From the NCBI RefSeq assembly GCF_003008695.1, contig NZ_PXZT01000007.1, positions 62,001-126,000 of the forward strand: DNA of 64,000 bases, in the 5' to 3' direction. A program made the position numbers and the translations under genes. Shown in pieces: positions 26,572 to 35,435 of this stretch. Numbering within the stretch: position 1 is the first letter of the stretch; the number at the start of each line of letters is the position of its first letter. This DNA comes from Trichococcus alkaliphilus. GTDB lineage: Bacteria; Bacillota; Bacilli; Lactobacillales; Aerococcaceae. The notes beneath the pieces are model-generated. The model was not told the DNA's origin, ran no database searches, and worked only from the letters and a program-made list of their open reading frames with translations.

Positions 26572-26611
26572 AAAAAAGTCGGACGAAGCCTTGTGCTTGT
26601 CCGACTTTTTT
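26572..26611. terminator. Bidirectional terminator
   Basis: AAAAAGTCGGAC and GTCCGACTTTTTT arms; serves the rightward CBS-ACT gene and the leftward metallo-hydrolase gene. Confidence 0.9.
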
Positions 26612-26625
26612 CGCGCGCACCCGGA

Positions 26626-27273
26626 TTAGCGGGTAGCGCCATTCAGATAGGGGTTTGAATAGATTTCTTCCCTTACTGTCGTAGGATCGCCGTGTCCGGG
26701 GAACAGTACCGTTTCCCCCGGAAGAGGTACGATATATTTCTGGATTCCTTCGATCAAAGTTTCATGGCTGCCGCCCGGCAAATCGCTGCGACCGACGCTT
26801 CCTTTGAAGATGACATCCCCAACGATCGCGAACCCGTTCTCGCGGAAAATGAAGACGGTACTTCCTGGCGAATGCCCGGGAATATGTTGCATCTCAAAAC
26901 GGAATTCACCGATTTCGTAAGGTCCCATCTCCTCGAAGAAGACATCCGCTTCCTTCGCCAGTCGGACATCGGGAACGTTCGGATTGCGTGCTGATCCATT
27001 CAGTTCCGGATCCAACAGCCATTCCCGTTCGATAGGATTTTGATAGACGGGAACATCGTATTTTTCTCGGATCGTTTCGAGGGCTCCGATGTGATCATAG
27101 TGCGCATGTGTCAACACGATCGCTATCGGATGCAACTCATTCTCTTCGATGGCTGCGATGATGTCCTCCGCTTGCTCACCTGGATCAAAGATGATCGTAT
27201 CATTCTCATGGTCGCCGATCAAAAAATAACAGTTTTCTTGGATAGGACCGACTGTAATTGCGTACATTTCCAT
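26626..27273 (-). CDS. Metallo-beta-lactamase-fold hydrolase, glyoxalase II-like
   Basis: 215 residues. Complete binuclear metal motif THAHYDHIG, then HIPGHSPGST, VGDVIFKGSVGRSDLP and LFPGHGDPTT. The compact single-domain form and the SVGRSDLPGG signature are typical of the bacterial YqgX-type glyoxalase II-like family (thioester hydrolysis, possibly bacillithiol- or glutathione-linked); substrate not determinable. GGGAGG precedes the ATG at nine bases. Confidence 0.85.
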   Translation of the reverse strand: MEMYAITVGPIQENCYFLIGDHENDTIIFDPGEQAEDIIAAIEENELHPIAIVLTHAHYDHIGALETIREKYDVPVYQNPIEREWLLDPELNGSARNPNVPDVRLAKEADVFFEEMGPYEIGEFRFEMQHIPGHSPGSTVFIFRENGFAIVGDVIFKGSVGRSDLPGGSHETLIEGIQKYIVPLPGETVLFPGHGDPTTVREEIYSNPYLNGATR

Positions 27274-27338
27274 ATGTTGTTGCCTCCCTCTTTTTCGATT
27301 ACCTCTCTATTATAAGAGAACGATGAGAAATATCCTAG

Positions 27339-27383
27339 CAAAAAACAGGGATTTTTGCTGTTCATCCAGCAAAAGCCCCCGTT
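27339..27383 (-). terminator. Terminator of queT
   Basis: GGGGgcTTTTGCTG and CAGCAAAAatCCC arms with a GTTTTTTGC tail on the minus strand. Confidence 0.75.
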
Positions 27384-27414
27384 CTCCAGTTTTCTCATAT
27401 GATTTTTTAATGGA

Positions 27415-27903
27415 TCAGGCCATTTTTTCGGCAAAACCGATGATCTTGTTCATGTATTTCATAAGCGGTGCTGACACAACTAGCACGACAGCTTCACCGA
27501 ATGCCGCTGTCACAAAGCTGAACCAGAAAGGCAAATCAAGAACGATATAGAGCTCGATTGCGACAAGAACCATCGTCACCGTGAAGACGAACGCGGTCAT
27601 CATCATGCGTTTCATTTCAGAATCGTTGGGTTTGAACAATTTTTCCAGAATAAGGAAAGAGATCAATGTCTGGCCAAATCCGAACACCAAGTCCCAAGCT
27701 CCTAATGTTGAAAAAATCAGGTTGGCGATAAATACACCAGCCAAAACACCGTATTTATAATCTTTGTGGTAACCCACCAAATGATTCAGCATTTCTGAAA
27801 CGCGGAATTGGACGGCACCGAACGACATAAAAGCAAAAATTCCTGTCAACGCAACATACAGCGCTGCGATAATTGTATTGATAACCATTTTTCTTGTACT
27901 CAA
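27415..27903 (-). CDS. queT: Queuosine precursor transporter QueT
   Basis: 162-residue membrane protein of the QueT family (ECF S-component type), about five hydrophobic segments (TIIAALYVALTGIFAFMSF; GVLAGVFIANLIFSTLGAWD). It imports a queuosine precursor such as preQ1 or preQ0. The call is supported by a preQ1-I riboswitch whose 3' tail includes the gene's AGGAGG. Start is TTG at 27903, eight bases after that site; the next ATG at 27888 is too far away. No queuosine synthesis genes are adjacent, so the cell may depend on salvage. Confidence 0.93.
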   Translation of the reverse strand: MSTRKMVINTIIAALYVALTGIFAFMSFGAVQFRVSEMLNHLVGYHKDYKYGVLAGVFIANLIFSTLGAWDLVFGFGQTLISFLILEKLFKPNDSEMKRMMMTAFVFTVTMVLVAIELYIVLDLPFWFSFVTAAFGEAVVLVVSAPLMKYMNKIIGFAEKMA

Positions 27904-27912
27904 CCTAAAAAC

Positions 27913-27951
27913 CTCCTAGTTTTTTTTCGTGGGATGGTAGACGAACCACGC
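27913..27951 (-). ncRNA. preQ1-I riboswitch
   Basis: Minus-strand stem CGTGG/CCACG with loop TTCGTCTACCATC, followed by an A-rich tail AAAAAAAACTAGGAGG that contains the Shine-Dalgarno of queT. This is the class I preQ1 layout: ligand binding ties the tail into a pseudoknot and hides the ribosome binding site, so control is probably translational. Confidence 0.85.
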
Positions 27952-28035
27952 AATCATCCGAGAGCTAAAACAGTTTACCACACATGTTCGCTTTTGAAAA
28001 CGACTAACGGCGCATTTTCATCTGATTTTCATTAC

Positions 28036-28074
28036 CAAAAAAAGCTGCCTACCCCTGACAGGCACCGACAGCTT
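28036..28074 (-). terminator. Terminator of acpS-alr
   Basis: AAGCTGtcggTGCCT and AGGCAGCTT arms followed by TTTTTTT on the minus strand. Confidence 0.8.
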
Positions 28075-28092
28075 AACTGATTTTTCTGTTTT

Positions 28093-29214
28093 CTATTTGT
28101 AGACGCGCGGAACGCGCGCGTTGATTCCCGTCAAGAGTTCATAGCCGATTGTATCGATCGTTACCGCCATTTCGGAGGGATTGTTGACGAGTCCCCCGTT
28201 TTCCCCCAAGAGCGTCACTTTCGTCCCGACCGGATATTCTTTCGGCAGACTGATCATGCATTGATCCATGCAGATGACTCCGCGGATTGGGCAGCGTTGG
28301 CCATCAACGATGACCGTCTGATGGCGAAGATCCCGTCTCCACCCGTCGGCATAGCCGATCGGAAGTGTAGCGATCCATTCTCCCTCAAAAGAACGGTAGC
28401 GGGCGCCGTATGCAATCGTGTCGCCTTCATGCATCTGTTTGACATAACTGATCTGGGTATCCAACTGTACAGATGGTTTCAATTCATAAGGAAGCTCCAA
28501 CACGGTGTCGGAAGGGTTGTAGCCGTACATTGCGATTCCGACGCGGACCGCATCCGTCCGGAACGCTTCATGCCAAAGCGAAATCGCGGAATTCGCCAGA
28601 TGTACAATCGGCGGGCGTTGCGCCATTGCCTGCAAAATTTCTTCAAACAAAGCCAGCTGGCGCTCCACCAATGTTGGATCTTCACCGTCGGCAGTTGCGA
28701 AGTGCGTAAAGATGCCTTCGAAAACAAAGCCATCCAGTTCAGCAAGGCGCGCTTCGAAGGCTTTGACCTCCTCGACCGTGCGCAGACCGATGCGGCCCAT
28801 CCCGGTGTCGATGGCCAAATGCACGCGGACCGGCAGCTCCGTTTTACGTTTCTGCAAATACGGCAAAGCCGCTTCCAGCCATTCCGCTGCAGTGACAGCC
28901 ACGCTGATTCCGTTATCCGCTATGAGCGCAGCGTCTTCTGCTTCCGTTGGGCCCACAACCATGATGAAGTCATCGGACAGCCCATTTTCCCGCAGCTCCA
29001 TCGCCTCATCCAACAGCGCGACACAGAATCCGTCCACGCCCGCTTCCTTCGCCTTTTTCGCGACCGGGACGGCCCCCAGTCCATAGGCATCCGCTTTGAC
29101 TACCGCGAAAAATTTCTTTCCGGGCGACAAGCCCTTCCTGATTTGTTGGATGTTCCACGAAATAGCTTCCAAATCGACAGTTTCTATTGTGGGACGGTGC
29201 TTTCCTACTACCAT
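28093..29214 (-). CDS. alr: Alanine racemase
   Basis: 373 residues; PLP enzyme interconverting L- and D-alanine for peptidoglycan and teichoic acids. PLP lysine is Lys40 in FFAVVKADAYGLG; the second catalytic base is Tyr269 in DTIAYGARY; DTGMGRIGLR and CMDQCMI are also present. AAAGGGG precedes the ATG. It follows acpS by 13 bp and forms the classic acpS-alr pair. Confidence 0.96.
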   Translation of the reverse strand: MVVGKHRPTIETVDLEAISWNIQQIRKGLSPGKKFFAVVKADAYGLGAVPVAKKAKEAGVDGFCVALLDEAMELRENGLSDDFIMVVGPTEAEDAALIADNGISVAVTAAEWLEAALPYLQKRKTELPVRVHLAIDTGMGRIGLRTVEEVKAFEARLAELDGFVFEGIFTHFATADGEDPTLVERQLALFEEILQAMAQRPPIVHLANSAISLWHEAFRTDAVRVGIAMYGYNPSDTVLELPYELKPSVQLDTQISYVKQMHEGDTIAYGARYRSFEGEWIATLPIGYADGWRRDLRHQTVIVDGQRCPIRGVICMDQCMISLPKEYPVGTKVTLLGENGGLVNNPSEMAVTIDTIGYELLTGINARVPRVYK

Positions 29215-29227
29215 GGTTAAAACCCCT

Positions 29228-29578
29228 TTACTTTTCTAATACCACTTGCGCGGCAATGATATTCCCCGAATGGGTGATGGAAACGAATCCTGTCCCATCA
29301 AACGGAGATTTGGTTATTTCAGGCTTCCGGTTCTCTCCGGGCAAAATTTCGATATCTTGGAAAGACAGCTTGCCGATGCCTGTGCCGTAAGCCTTCGAGA
29401 AAGCTTCCTTCGCGGCATAGCGTCCGGCCAGAAATTCCATTTGGCGTGATCCGCTCAGAGCCAAGAACAACTTCAGTTCCGCTTCGGTCAGAACCCGTTC
29501 CGCAAAACCCGAACGCCGATCATAGGCTTTCGTGATGCGGTCCAGCTCAGTTACGTCCAATCCTATTCCATAAATCAT
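29228..29578 (-). CDS. acpS: Holo-[acyl-carrier-protein] synthase
   Basis: 116 residues. Transfers 4'-phosphopantetheine from CoA to ACP. IYGIGLDVTELDRI holds the Mg-binding Asp, and FLAGRYAAKEAFSKAYGTGIG is the second signature. ATG at 29578 has GGCGGTG upstream; a GTG three codons earlier overlaps that site and is less likely. Confidence 0.93.
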   Translation of the reverse strand: MIYGIGLDVTELDRITKAYDRRSGFAERVLTEAELKLFLALSGSRQMEFLAGRYAAKEAFSKAYGTGIGKLSFQDIEILPGENRKPEITKSPFDGTGFVSITHSGNIIAAQVVLEK

Positions 29579-29647
29579 TCCAATCACCGCCTATTCTGCA
29601 TGCATTGTTCTCATTTTACCAAAAACAAAAAAAATTTCCAGCATAAG

Positions 29648-29692
29648 AAAAACCTCTTCCCCAATTGGCCTACGCCAGGGGAAGAGGTTTTT
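29648..29692. terminator. Bidirectional terminator between acpS and cshA
   Basis: AAAAACCTCTTCCCC and GGGGAAGAGGTTTTT arms; ends cshA on the minus strand. Confidence 0.85.
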
Positions 29693-29701
29693 GATCACGA
29701 A

Positions 29702-31276
29702 TTAGTCGTTGTTGCTGCGGATAGTGAAGCTATGGCTGCTTTTTTTAGGTGCGCCGGCGCTGCCGCCGCCACGTTTGTCATCATAGCGTTTGCCGCCGGA
29801 GCGTGGTTTGCTGTCGCTTGAGCGATTTTTGTTGCCACTGCGTTCCCCGCTGCGTTCGCCACTGCCGCTGCCGCGTCTTTCTGATGAACTACGGTTACCT
29901 TTGTAGCCGCCGCCTGTGCTCTTACCTTTGTAACCACCGCCGCCTTTACCTTTTCTTGAAGGCAATGGGCGTTCTGGTGTGATCTTAACAGGAACATCAG
30001 TAGCATCTTTAGAAAGACTCTTCAAGAATGCTGCTACCAAATCTTCAGCAGTGTGCTCTTCAAGCAAACGAACAGCTGCACGTTGATATTTGTCTGTTTC
30101 TGTTTCTTTCACCAATGATTCCACTTCATCCATAGCTGATTTTACTTGGCCACGGAAAGCTTCTTCATCACTTGGTGGTTGTAATGGAGTGATCGGTTTT
30201 TTGGTTAAGTTTTCGATTGTACGCAAGTAATCCATTTCGTTTGGTGTAACGAAAGTCACTGACATACCTTCTTTACCGGCACGACCAGTACGGCCGATAC
30301 GGTGAACATAGCTTTCTGGATCTTGCGGGATATCGTAGTTATACACGTGTGTAACACCTGTAACATCCAATCCACGCGCAGCAACGTCAGTCGCTACTAA
30401 GAAATCCAAATCGCCTGTTTTGAATGCATTCAAAACACTCATACGTTTTTGTTGTGTCAAATCGCCATGGATTCCTTCTGCACGGTAACCGCGTAGTTCC
30501 AATCCTTTAGACAATTCATCAACACGACGTTTTGTACGGCCGAATACAATAGCCAATTCCGGATTTTGAACATCGAACAAACGAGTCATTGTATCGAATT
30601 TTTCAAAATCTTTACATTTGACGAAATATTGATCAATTAAGTTAGCTGAAGCGTGAGATGCTTTAATTTTTACGTGTTCTGGAGCATGCATGAATTTAAC
30701 ACCGATTTTTTTGATCTGGTCAGGCATCGTTGCTGAGAACAACAATGTTTGACGCTCAGACGGTGTTTCACTAAGGATGCTTTCGATGTCTTCCAAGAAG
30801 CCCATGTTCAACATTTCATCTGCTTCATCCAAAACTAGCGTTTCAATATGATCCAAACGAATTGTTTTGCGTTTGATATGATCCAATAAACGGCCTGGTG
30901 TCCCAACAATAATTTGCGGTTTGTTTTTTAAAGCGCGAATTTGACGGCTGATATCTGCTCCACCATAAACAACTTGTACTGATACATGTTTGTCTTTGCC
31001 TAAGCGATAAAGTTCTTCTTGTGTTTGAATCGCTAATTCACGCGTTGGCGCGATAACAATCCCTTGGATGGCTTTGTTTTCTGTGTTGATTTTTTGCAAC
31101 ATCGGCAATCCAAAAGCAGCTGTTTTACCAGTACCTGTTTGTGCTTGGCCGATAACGTCTAATCCTTTGAGTGCCAAAGGAATAGTTTCCGTTTGGATGG
31201 GTGTTGCTTCCTCGAAGCCCATTGTCTCAATTGACTGTAATAATACTGCATCTAAACCTAATTCTGAAAATTTCAT
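29702..31276 (-). CDS. cshA: DEAD-box RNA helicase CshA
   Basis: 524 residues. Q motif [15 protein letters not shown], Walker [46 protein letters not shown] and [10 protein letters not shown] are all present. After the core (about 1-360) comes a CshA-type C-terminal region and a low-complexity basic Arg/Gly/Ser tail (about 440-515). CshA acts in mRNA decay, ribosome assembly and cold adaptation. AGGAGG precedes the ATG. The gene is preceded by a long structured leader. Confidence 0.95.
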   Translation of the reverse strand: MKFSELGLDAVLLQSIETMGFEEATPIQTETIPLALKGLDVIGQAQTGTGKTAAFGLPMLQKINTENKAIQGIVIAPTRELAIQTQEELYRLGKDKHVSVQVVYGGADISRQIRALKNKPQIIVGTPGRLLDHIKRKTIRLDHIETLVLDEADEMLNMGFLEDIESILSETPSERQTLLFSATMPDQIKKIGVKFMHAPEHVKIKASHASANLIDQYFVKCKDFEKFDTMTRLFDVQNPELAIVFGRTKRRVDELSKGLELRGYRAEGIHGDLTQQKRMSVLNAFKTGDLDFLVATDVAARGLDVTGVTHVYNYDIPQDPESYVHRIGRTGRAGKEGMSVTFVTPNEMDYLRTIENLTKKPITPLQPPSDEEAFRGQVKSAMDEVESLVKETETDKYQRAAVRLLEEHTAEDLVAAFLKSLSKDATDVPVKITPERPLPSRKGKGGGGYKGKSTGGGYKGNRSSSERRGSGSGERSGERSGNKNRSSDSKPRSGGKRYDDKRGGGSAGAPKKSSHSFTIRSNND

Positions 31277-31460
31277 GTTTCCTCCTAATTTTGAGAAACT
31301 AAAATTTAGAGAGTCTTTTCTTTTACCCGTATCTAAATACGGTTCATAATCTTATAAATAAAAGATAAACCTTTTTTACTTAATCCCTTGAATAGAAAGC
31401 TTGATAAATCAAACATTCTGCACTTCGCAGAAAAAACCCTCTTATTTCTCTATTCTTACC
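31277..31460 (-). other. Long structured 5' leader of cshA
   Basis: About 185 nt between the predicted promoter and the cshA start. It contains small hairpins (CTGCGAAGTGCAG; CGTATTTAGATACG) and AT-rich spacers, as in leaders of cold-induced helicase genes. A regulatory role is inferred. The remaining interval up to 31681 shows only a weak hairpin with a T run after murF. Confidence 0.5.
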
Positions 31461-31467
31461 ATCAGCA

Positions 31468-31496
31468 ATAATAACACGTTCCGCAGAGTTTTACAA
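31468..31496 (-). promoter_or_regulatory. Promoter of cshA
   Basis: Minus-strand TTGTAA (31491-31496) and TATTAT (31468-31473), 17 bp apart. Confidence 0.65.
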
Positions 31497-31681
31497 ATCA
31501 TTTTCTCTTAAAATAATGAAATTTCTTACAAAAAAACCTTGTTGTAAGGATATTTCCAATGAAAATGACAAGTGATTCTACAATTTACCGACAATTGACA
31601 CATGCGCTCCAAATTGGCTGAAAAAGGGATCTCCTTGCTTCTGCGACGACACGACCCATCCAAATTCCCTTACATTTCCTA

Positions 31682-33058
31682 TTATACACGCAAAGCTGCC
31701 ACAACCGCCAATAAATCAGTGCCGAAACTGGATTTGATCAGCACTTGATCGGCTTGTTGAAGCTCTGCCTTCAGCTTATCGATCAATGGCGCCTTCTCCC
31801 CAACATAATGATAAAGTTTCCCTTCCGGAAAGGCAGTCTTTAAGTTTTCATAAAGAGCGGCCATTTCCGTGCCGTACAGATAGACTTGATCAAACTCCGC
31901 AGGAGAAATTTCAGCCGCCAAGGCAGCGTGCATTTCAGCAGAACGTTCGCCCAATTCCCGGATATCCCCGAGCACCGCAATTTTCTTGCCCTCACGCGGC
32001 AGATGCGCGAATGACCGCAGCACGGCCGTCATCGAAGTCGGACTGGCATTGTACGCATCATTCAACAGTTGTGAGCCATTTACCCCATCCAACCACTGCG
32101 TGCGGTTGGCGGTCAGCTGAAAGGTCGCCAATGCTTCTTTCACTTCAGCGATCGTCATGCCCAACACCTGGGCAGCGGCTAATGCGGCCAAAGCATTCCG
32201 GACATTGTACACACCCAATACAGGAATTTCTAGATCGACATTCGGATCCAAGTTCACATGGAAAGTTGTTCTGGTTTTGCCAGGAACGATGGAATAGGCA
32301 TAGACCGCATCCGTTTCGTCCGTCCCGAAAGTCAGCTGACGGAAGTTGCTTTCCTGAGGCAGCTCTTCCGTAATCAAGGGCTCATCACCAGGATAAATGA
32401 ACGTCCCTTCCGGCTTCAGCCCCTCCAAAATTTCCAACTTGGCTTTGGCGATGCCTCGGCGGCTCCCGAGGAATTCCAGATGGCTGTCCCCTATCAACGT
32501 GATGATGGCGACATCCGGTTTTGCCAATCGGCTCAACAAGCTGATTTCGCCGAAGTTACTCATGCCCATTTCAAGCACCAGCACTTCCGTATCTTCCGGC
32601 ATCTCCAGAATGGTCATCGGCATGCCGATTTCATTATTGTAATTGCCTTCCGTTTTATGGACACGGAAACGCGCGGACAGGACGGCAGCCGTCATGTCCT
32701 TGGTGGTCGTTTTCCCGTTACTGCCGGTGATCGCGACCACTTTTGGTTGGATCATATTCAGGTAGGCTTCCGCCAGTTTTTGCAAAGCTTCCAGCGTGTC
32801 GTCCACCAGAATGACGGCAATATCTTCAGGCGCTTCTCCCGCTGCACGGCTCCATAAAGTTGCTGCTGCTCCGTTTTTGATTGCCGATTGGACATAATCA
32901 TGGCCGTCCGTTTCCCCTTGCAAAGGCACAAACAAACTGTCGGGCGTTGCTTTACGGGAGTCGAAGACGACAGCATTTATTTCAGCGAAGCGGTTGGCCG
33001 ACGTATAGTCGATTGCTCCTACAGCTTTCACAACATCGATGATGCGTAATGGTTTCAT
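31682..33058 (-). CDS. murF: UDP-MurNAc-tripeptide-D-Ala-D-Ala ligase MurF
   Basis: About 458 residues. Mur ligase that adds D-Ala-D-Ala to the UDP-MurNAc tripeptide in the cytosol. P-loop ITGSNGKTTTKDM, EMGMSNFGEI, and LNDAYNASPTSM of the C-terminal domain are diagnostic of MurF. ATG at 33058 follows GAGG at nine bases; an upstream ATG has no site. It lies downstream of ddl, whose product makes its substrate; a hairpin terminator separates them. Confidence 0.95.
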   Translation of the reverse strand: MKPLRIIDVVKAVGAIDYTSANRFAEINAVVFDSRKATPDSLFVPLQGETDGHDYVQSAIKNGAAATLWSRAAGEAPEDIAVILVDDTLEALQKLAEAYLNMIQPKVVAITGSNGKTTTKDMTAAVLSARFRVHKTEGNYNNEIGMPMTILEMPEDTEVLVLEMGMSNFGEISLLSRLAKPDVAIITLIGDSHLEFLGSRRGIAKAKLEILEGLKPEGTFIYPGDEPLITEELPQESNFRQLTFGTDETDAVYAYSIVPGKTRTTFHVNLDPNVDLEIPVLGVYNVRNALAALAAAQVLGMTIAEVKEALATFQLTANRTQWLDGVNGSQLLNDAYNASPTSMTAVLRSFAHLPREGKKIAVLGDIRELGERSAEMHAALAAEISPAEFDQVYLYGTEMAALYENLKTAFPEGKLYHYVGEKAPLIDKLKAELQQADQVLIKSSFGTDLLAVVAALRV

Positions 33059-33108
33059 ATTCGGTTCCTCATTTCCGGTCATTTCTCAGAAATTCTTCTG
33101 CACTGTAT

Positions 33109-33187
33109 TAAAAAGGCCGTTCTTCCCCTGGGTTCGCAGCAAGCATTCCATGCTTTTGGTGCTGCTGACGATCAGGAAAATCACGGC
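33109..33187 (-). terminator. Long bulged terminator of ddl
   Basis: AAAGGCCGT and ACGGCCTTTTT outer arms with several internal stems (AGCAGCA/TGCTGC, AAGCAT/ATGCTT) over about 80 nt; T tail TTTTTAATA on the minus strand. Unusually long for a terminator. Confidence 0.7.
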
Positions 33188-33197
33188 CTTTCTTTGT

Positions 33198-34283
33198 TTA
33201 TTCTACAAATTGATAGGATAGTTTTTCTTCATGGCGTTTCAAAGCCAACTGGATCAACTCTTCCACAAGATCACTGTACTTCAATCCCGTGTGTTCCCAA
33301 AGCAACGGATACATGCTGCGGGAAGTGAAGCCAGGCAAAGTATTGACTTCATTGATGTAGATTTCATTGTTTTTGGTCACAAAGAAGTCGCAACGGCTCA
33401 AACCGCTGCCGTCAAGCGCTTGGAAAGCGATTGTTGCATAATTCTGCAATTTGGCGGTGATTTCTTCCGGTAATTCAGCAGGAATCTGCAGCAGCACTTC
33501 TTCATTGCCGTACTTCTCTTCGTAGTCATAGAAATCTTTGGTTTTAACGATTTCACCGGGTACGGAGGTATGGACATCGTCATTTCCCAATACCGCGATT
33601 TCGATTTCACGAGCTTCGATGCCTTGTTCAACGACCACACGACGGTCATAGCGGAAAGCCGTTTCGATAGCTGCGGTCAACTCTTCAAGATTCGTAGCTT
33701 TGGAGATGCCGACGCTTGAGCCCATATTGGCTGGCTTTATGTACATCGGATAAATCAAGCTGCCTTCGCATTGGATGAAGATTTTCTCGCGATCATTTTT
33801 CCAGTCGTTACGGGTAACGGCAACGTAAGGCACTTGCGGCAAACCTGCTTGTTGGAAAAGATGCTTGCTGACGATTTTGTCCATTCCGCTGGCGCTGGCA
33901 AGGACACCGCAGCCGACATACGGCATATTCAGGACTTCAAACAGCCCTTGCACCGTTCCATCTTCTCCGTTGGGGCCATGCAATACGGGGAAAATGACAG
34001 CATCCTCAGACTGGATGTCTGCTGGTGAAATAAGTTCGCCATAGGATTTGCCATCCTGCGAATCGGCGAAGCGTTTCTCGGAACCCGGCTCTAAATATAG
34101 GTTTTCAGAGAATGCAACGGGTTCAGAAAGGGATTGCCCTTGAATCCATGCGCCTGCCTTGGTGATATAGACGGGCACAACTTCATAATAGTTGAAATAG
34201 ATCGCCTTTATGATCGAATGTGCTGTCAGGATCGAAATATCGTGCTCAGCGCTCTTTCCGCCGTAAATCAAATAAATTTTCAT
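33198..34283 (-). CDS. ddl: D-alanine-D-alanine ligase
   Basis: 361-residue ATP-grasp enzyme. GGKSAEHDISILTA, FPVLHGPNGEDGT, PMYIKPANMGSSVG and INEVNTLPGFT are the standard motifs. The omega-loop segment FYDYEEKY has Tyr258 where D-Ala-D-Lac ligases of intrinsically vancomycin-resistant lactic bacteria have Phe, so D-Ala-D-Ala is the expected product (family knowledge, moderate certainty). GGAGG before the ATG. Confidence 0.95.
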   Translation of the reverse strand: MKIYLIYGGKSAEHDISILTAHSIIKAIYFNYYEVVPVYITKAGAWIQGQSLSEPVAFSENLYLEPGSEKRFADSQDGKSYGELISPADIQSEDAVIFPVLHGPNGEDGTVQGLFEVLNMPYVGCGVLASASGMDKIVSKHLFQQAGLPQVPYVAVTRNDWKNDREKIFIQCEGSLIYPMYIKPANMGSSVGISKATNLEELTAAIETAFRYDRRVVVEQGIEAREIEIAVLGNDDVHTSVPGEIVKTKDFYDYEEKYGNEEVLLQIPAELPEEITAKLQNYATIAFQALDGSGLSRCDFFVTKNNEIYINEVNTLPGFTSRSMYPLLWEHTGLKYSDLVEELIQLALKRHEEKLSYQFVE

Positions 34284-34430
34284 CGAGAAATCCTCCGAAT
34301 TTTTTGATAACTACTTTAATCAAGACATATTGTACCACATTTATTTTTTGCCTAAAATGATTTTTGTGAAAAGTGGCTTTGCATCCCTGTTTCTCGGACC
34401 AAACGGCTGATTCCGGCTCAATGGATACAG

Positions 34431-34457
34431 AAAAAGCCTAAGTTCCGGCTTAGGCTT
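34431..34457 (-). terminator. Terminator of the 250-residue gene
   Basis: AAGCCTAAG/CTTAGGCTT stem with TTTTTC tail, touching the stop codon. Confidence 0.8.
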
Positions 34458-35207
34458 TCATTCGAAGTCTATGTCTATTTTCCATTCATTGCGTTCCATG
34501 TCATAACAGATGGTGCCCACCGAATCCTTTTCGTTGAAACGGCCGCCAATGCTGGCGTAACGGTCTTCCGCGATGAACAATGGGATGCAGTATGAATTTT
34601 CTTCGATGCTCATCTGCCTGAAGGAGATAACGGCTCCTTCTTTGAAGATCGGAATGAATTCTTTCACGCGTTCGATAGGGAATGGCGCAATTTCTTTGTC
34701 TTTCTGATAAAAACGCTTCTTCTCATTCACTTTTTCCCTCAACTTGACGGTGATGGCTTCGGCGAACAACTCATGGAATTGCTCCAGGTAGCGGTAATAC
34801 ATTTTTATGAAGCCATTCGGCAACGTGAGGTATATGTAGTTGTTTTGTAATTTGTAATAGAACGGTGAGTGCAAGTGCGTATGCGCATGGGCGATATACA
34901 GGATCTCGGATATTTCGATTGGGGTGAGGAGATGCAACATATCCACATTCACAAAATCAATCCATTTTCCCATAGCGGTTTGATTGTCCGTCCCTTTTTG
35001 GAAGAACGCTTTTACGTTTTCTTGGCCTTTGATAACCTGAAAACCGGTATGATTATCATATGTTCCGATGCTTTTTCTTCCGTCCACCAGCAATAAGTTT
35101 TCCGGAAGCTTCCGGGCTAACTTTGTGTAATCCTTCACCGCTATCCCTTTGCTCAAAACATAATTGCTGACTGTTTCATAGTGAACATATAACATATCTT
35201 CGCTCAT
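34458..35207 (-). CDS. Uncharacterised cytosolic protein
   Basis: 249 residues, not recognised. No signal peptide or membrane segment. Aromatic-rich middle (LYIAHAHTHLHSPFYYKLQN) with clustered histidines, a long charged helix near 150-185 and a beta-rich end (VISFRQMSIEENSYCIPLF). ATG at 35207 is preferred because a run of seven G's lies just upstream; the 13 codons before it have no site. Single gene with its own terminator. Confidence 0.75.
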   Translation of the reverse strand: MSEDMLYVHYETVSNYVLSKGIAVKDYTKLARKLPENLLLVDGRKSIGTYDNHTGFQVIKGQENVKAFFQKGTDNQTAMGKWIDFVNVDMLHLLTPIEISEILYIAHAHTHLHSPFYYKLQNNYIYLTLPNGFIKMYYRYLEQFHELFAEAITVKLREKVNEKKRFYQKDKEIAPFPIERVKEFIPIFKEGAVISFRQMSIEENSYCIPLFIAEDRYASIGGRFNEKDSVGTICYDMERNEWKIDIDFE

Positions 35208-35435
35208 GAATGATCCCCCCCTTTCCGAAATATCCCTTATTATCATTCTACTACGTGCAAAACCGATTAAGGTATCAGTACCATGTTAATATTATTACAA
35301 ATCCGTATCTTTTACAAAGATAATTTGCCTTTTTCTCCTATTTTTTTTCACAGCAACAAATTGAAAGGGTTTACACTCCAAAAACCGAACTTTATTTGTG
35401 TAATTTAGATAAAACGTCCGAAAAAAAGAAGCTAT

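Noticed and set aside
33198-34283. Ddl as a vancomycin-resistance-type D-Ala-D-Lac ligase
   Set aside because: The omega-loop position is Tyr258, typical of D-Ala-D-Ala ligases; no van genes are present.
35273-35320. Possible second WalR box (TGTAAA and TGTAAT) upstream of the 34458-35207 gene
   Set aside because: The half-sites are 11 bp apart instead of the required five.
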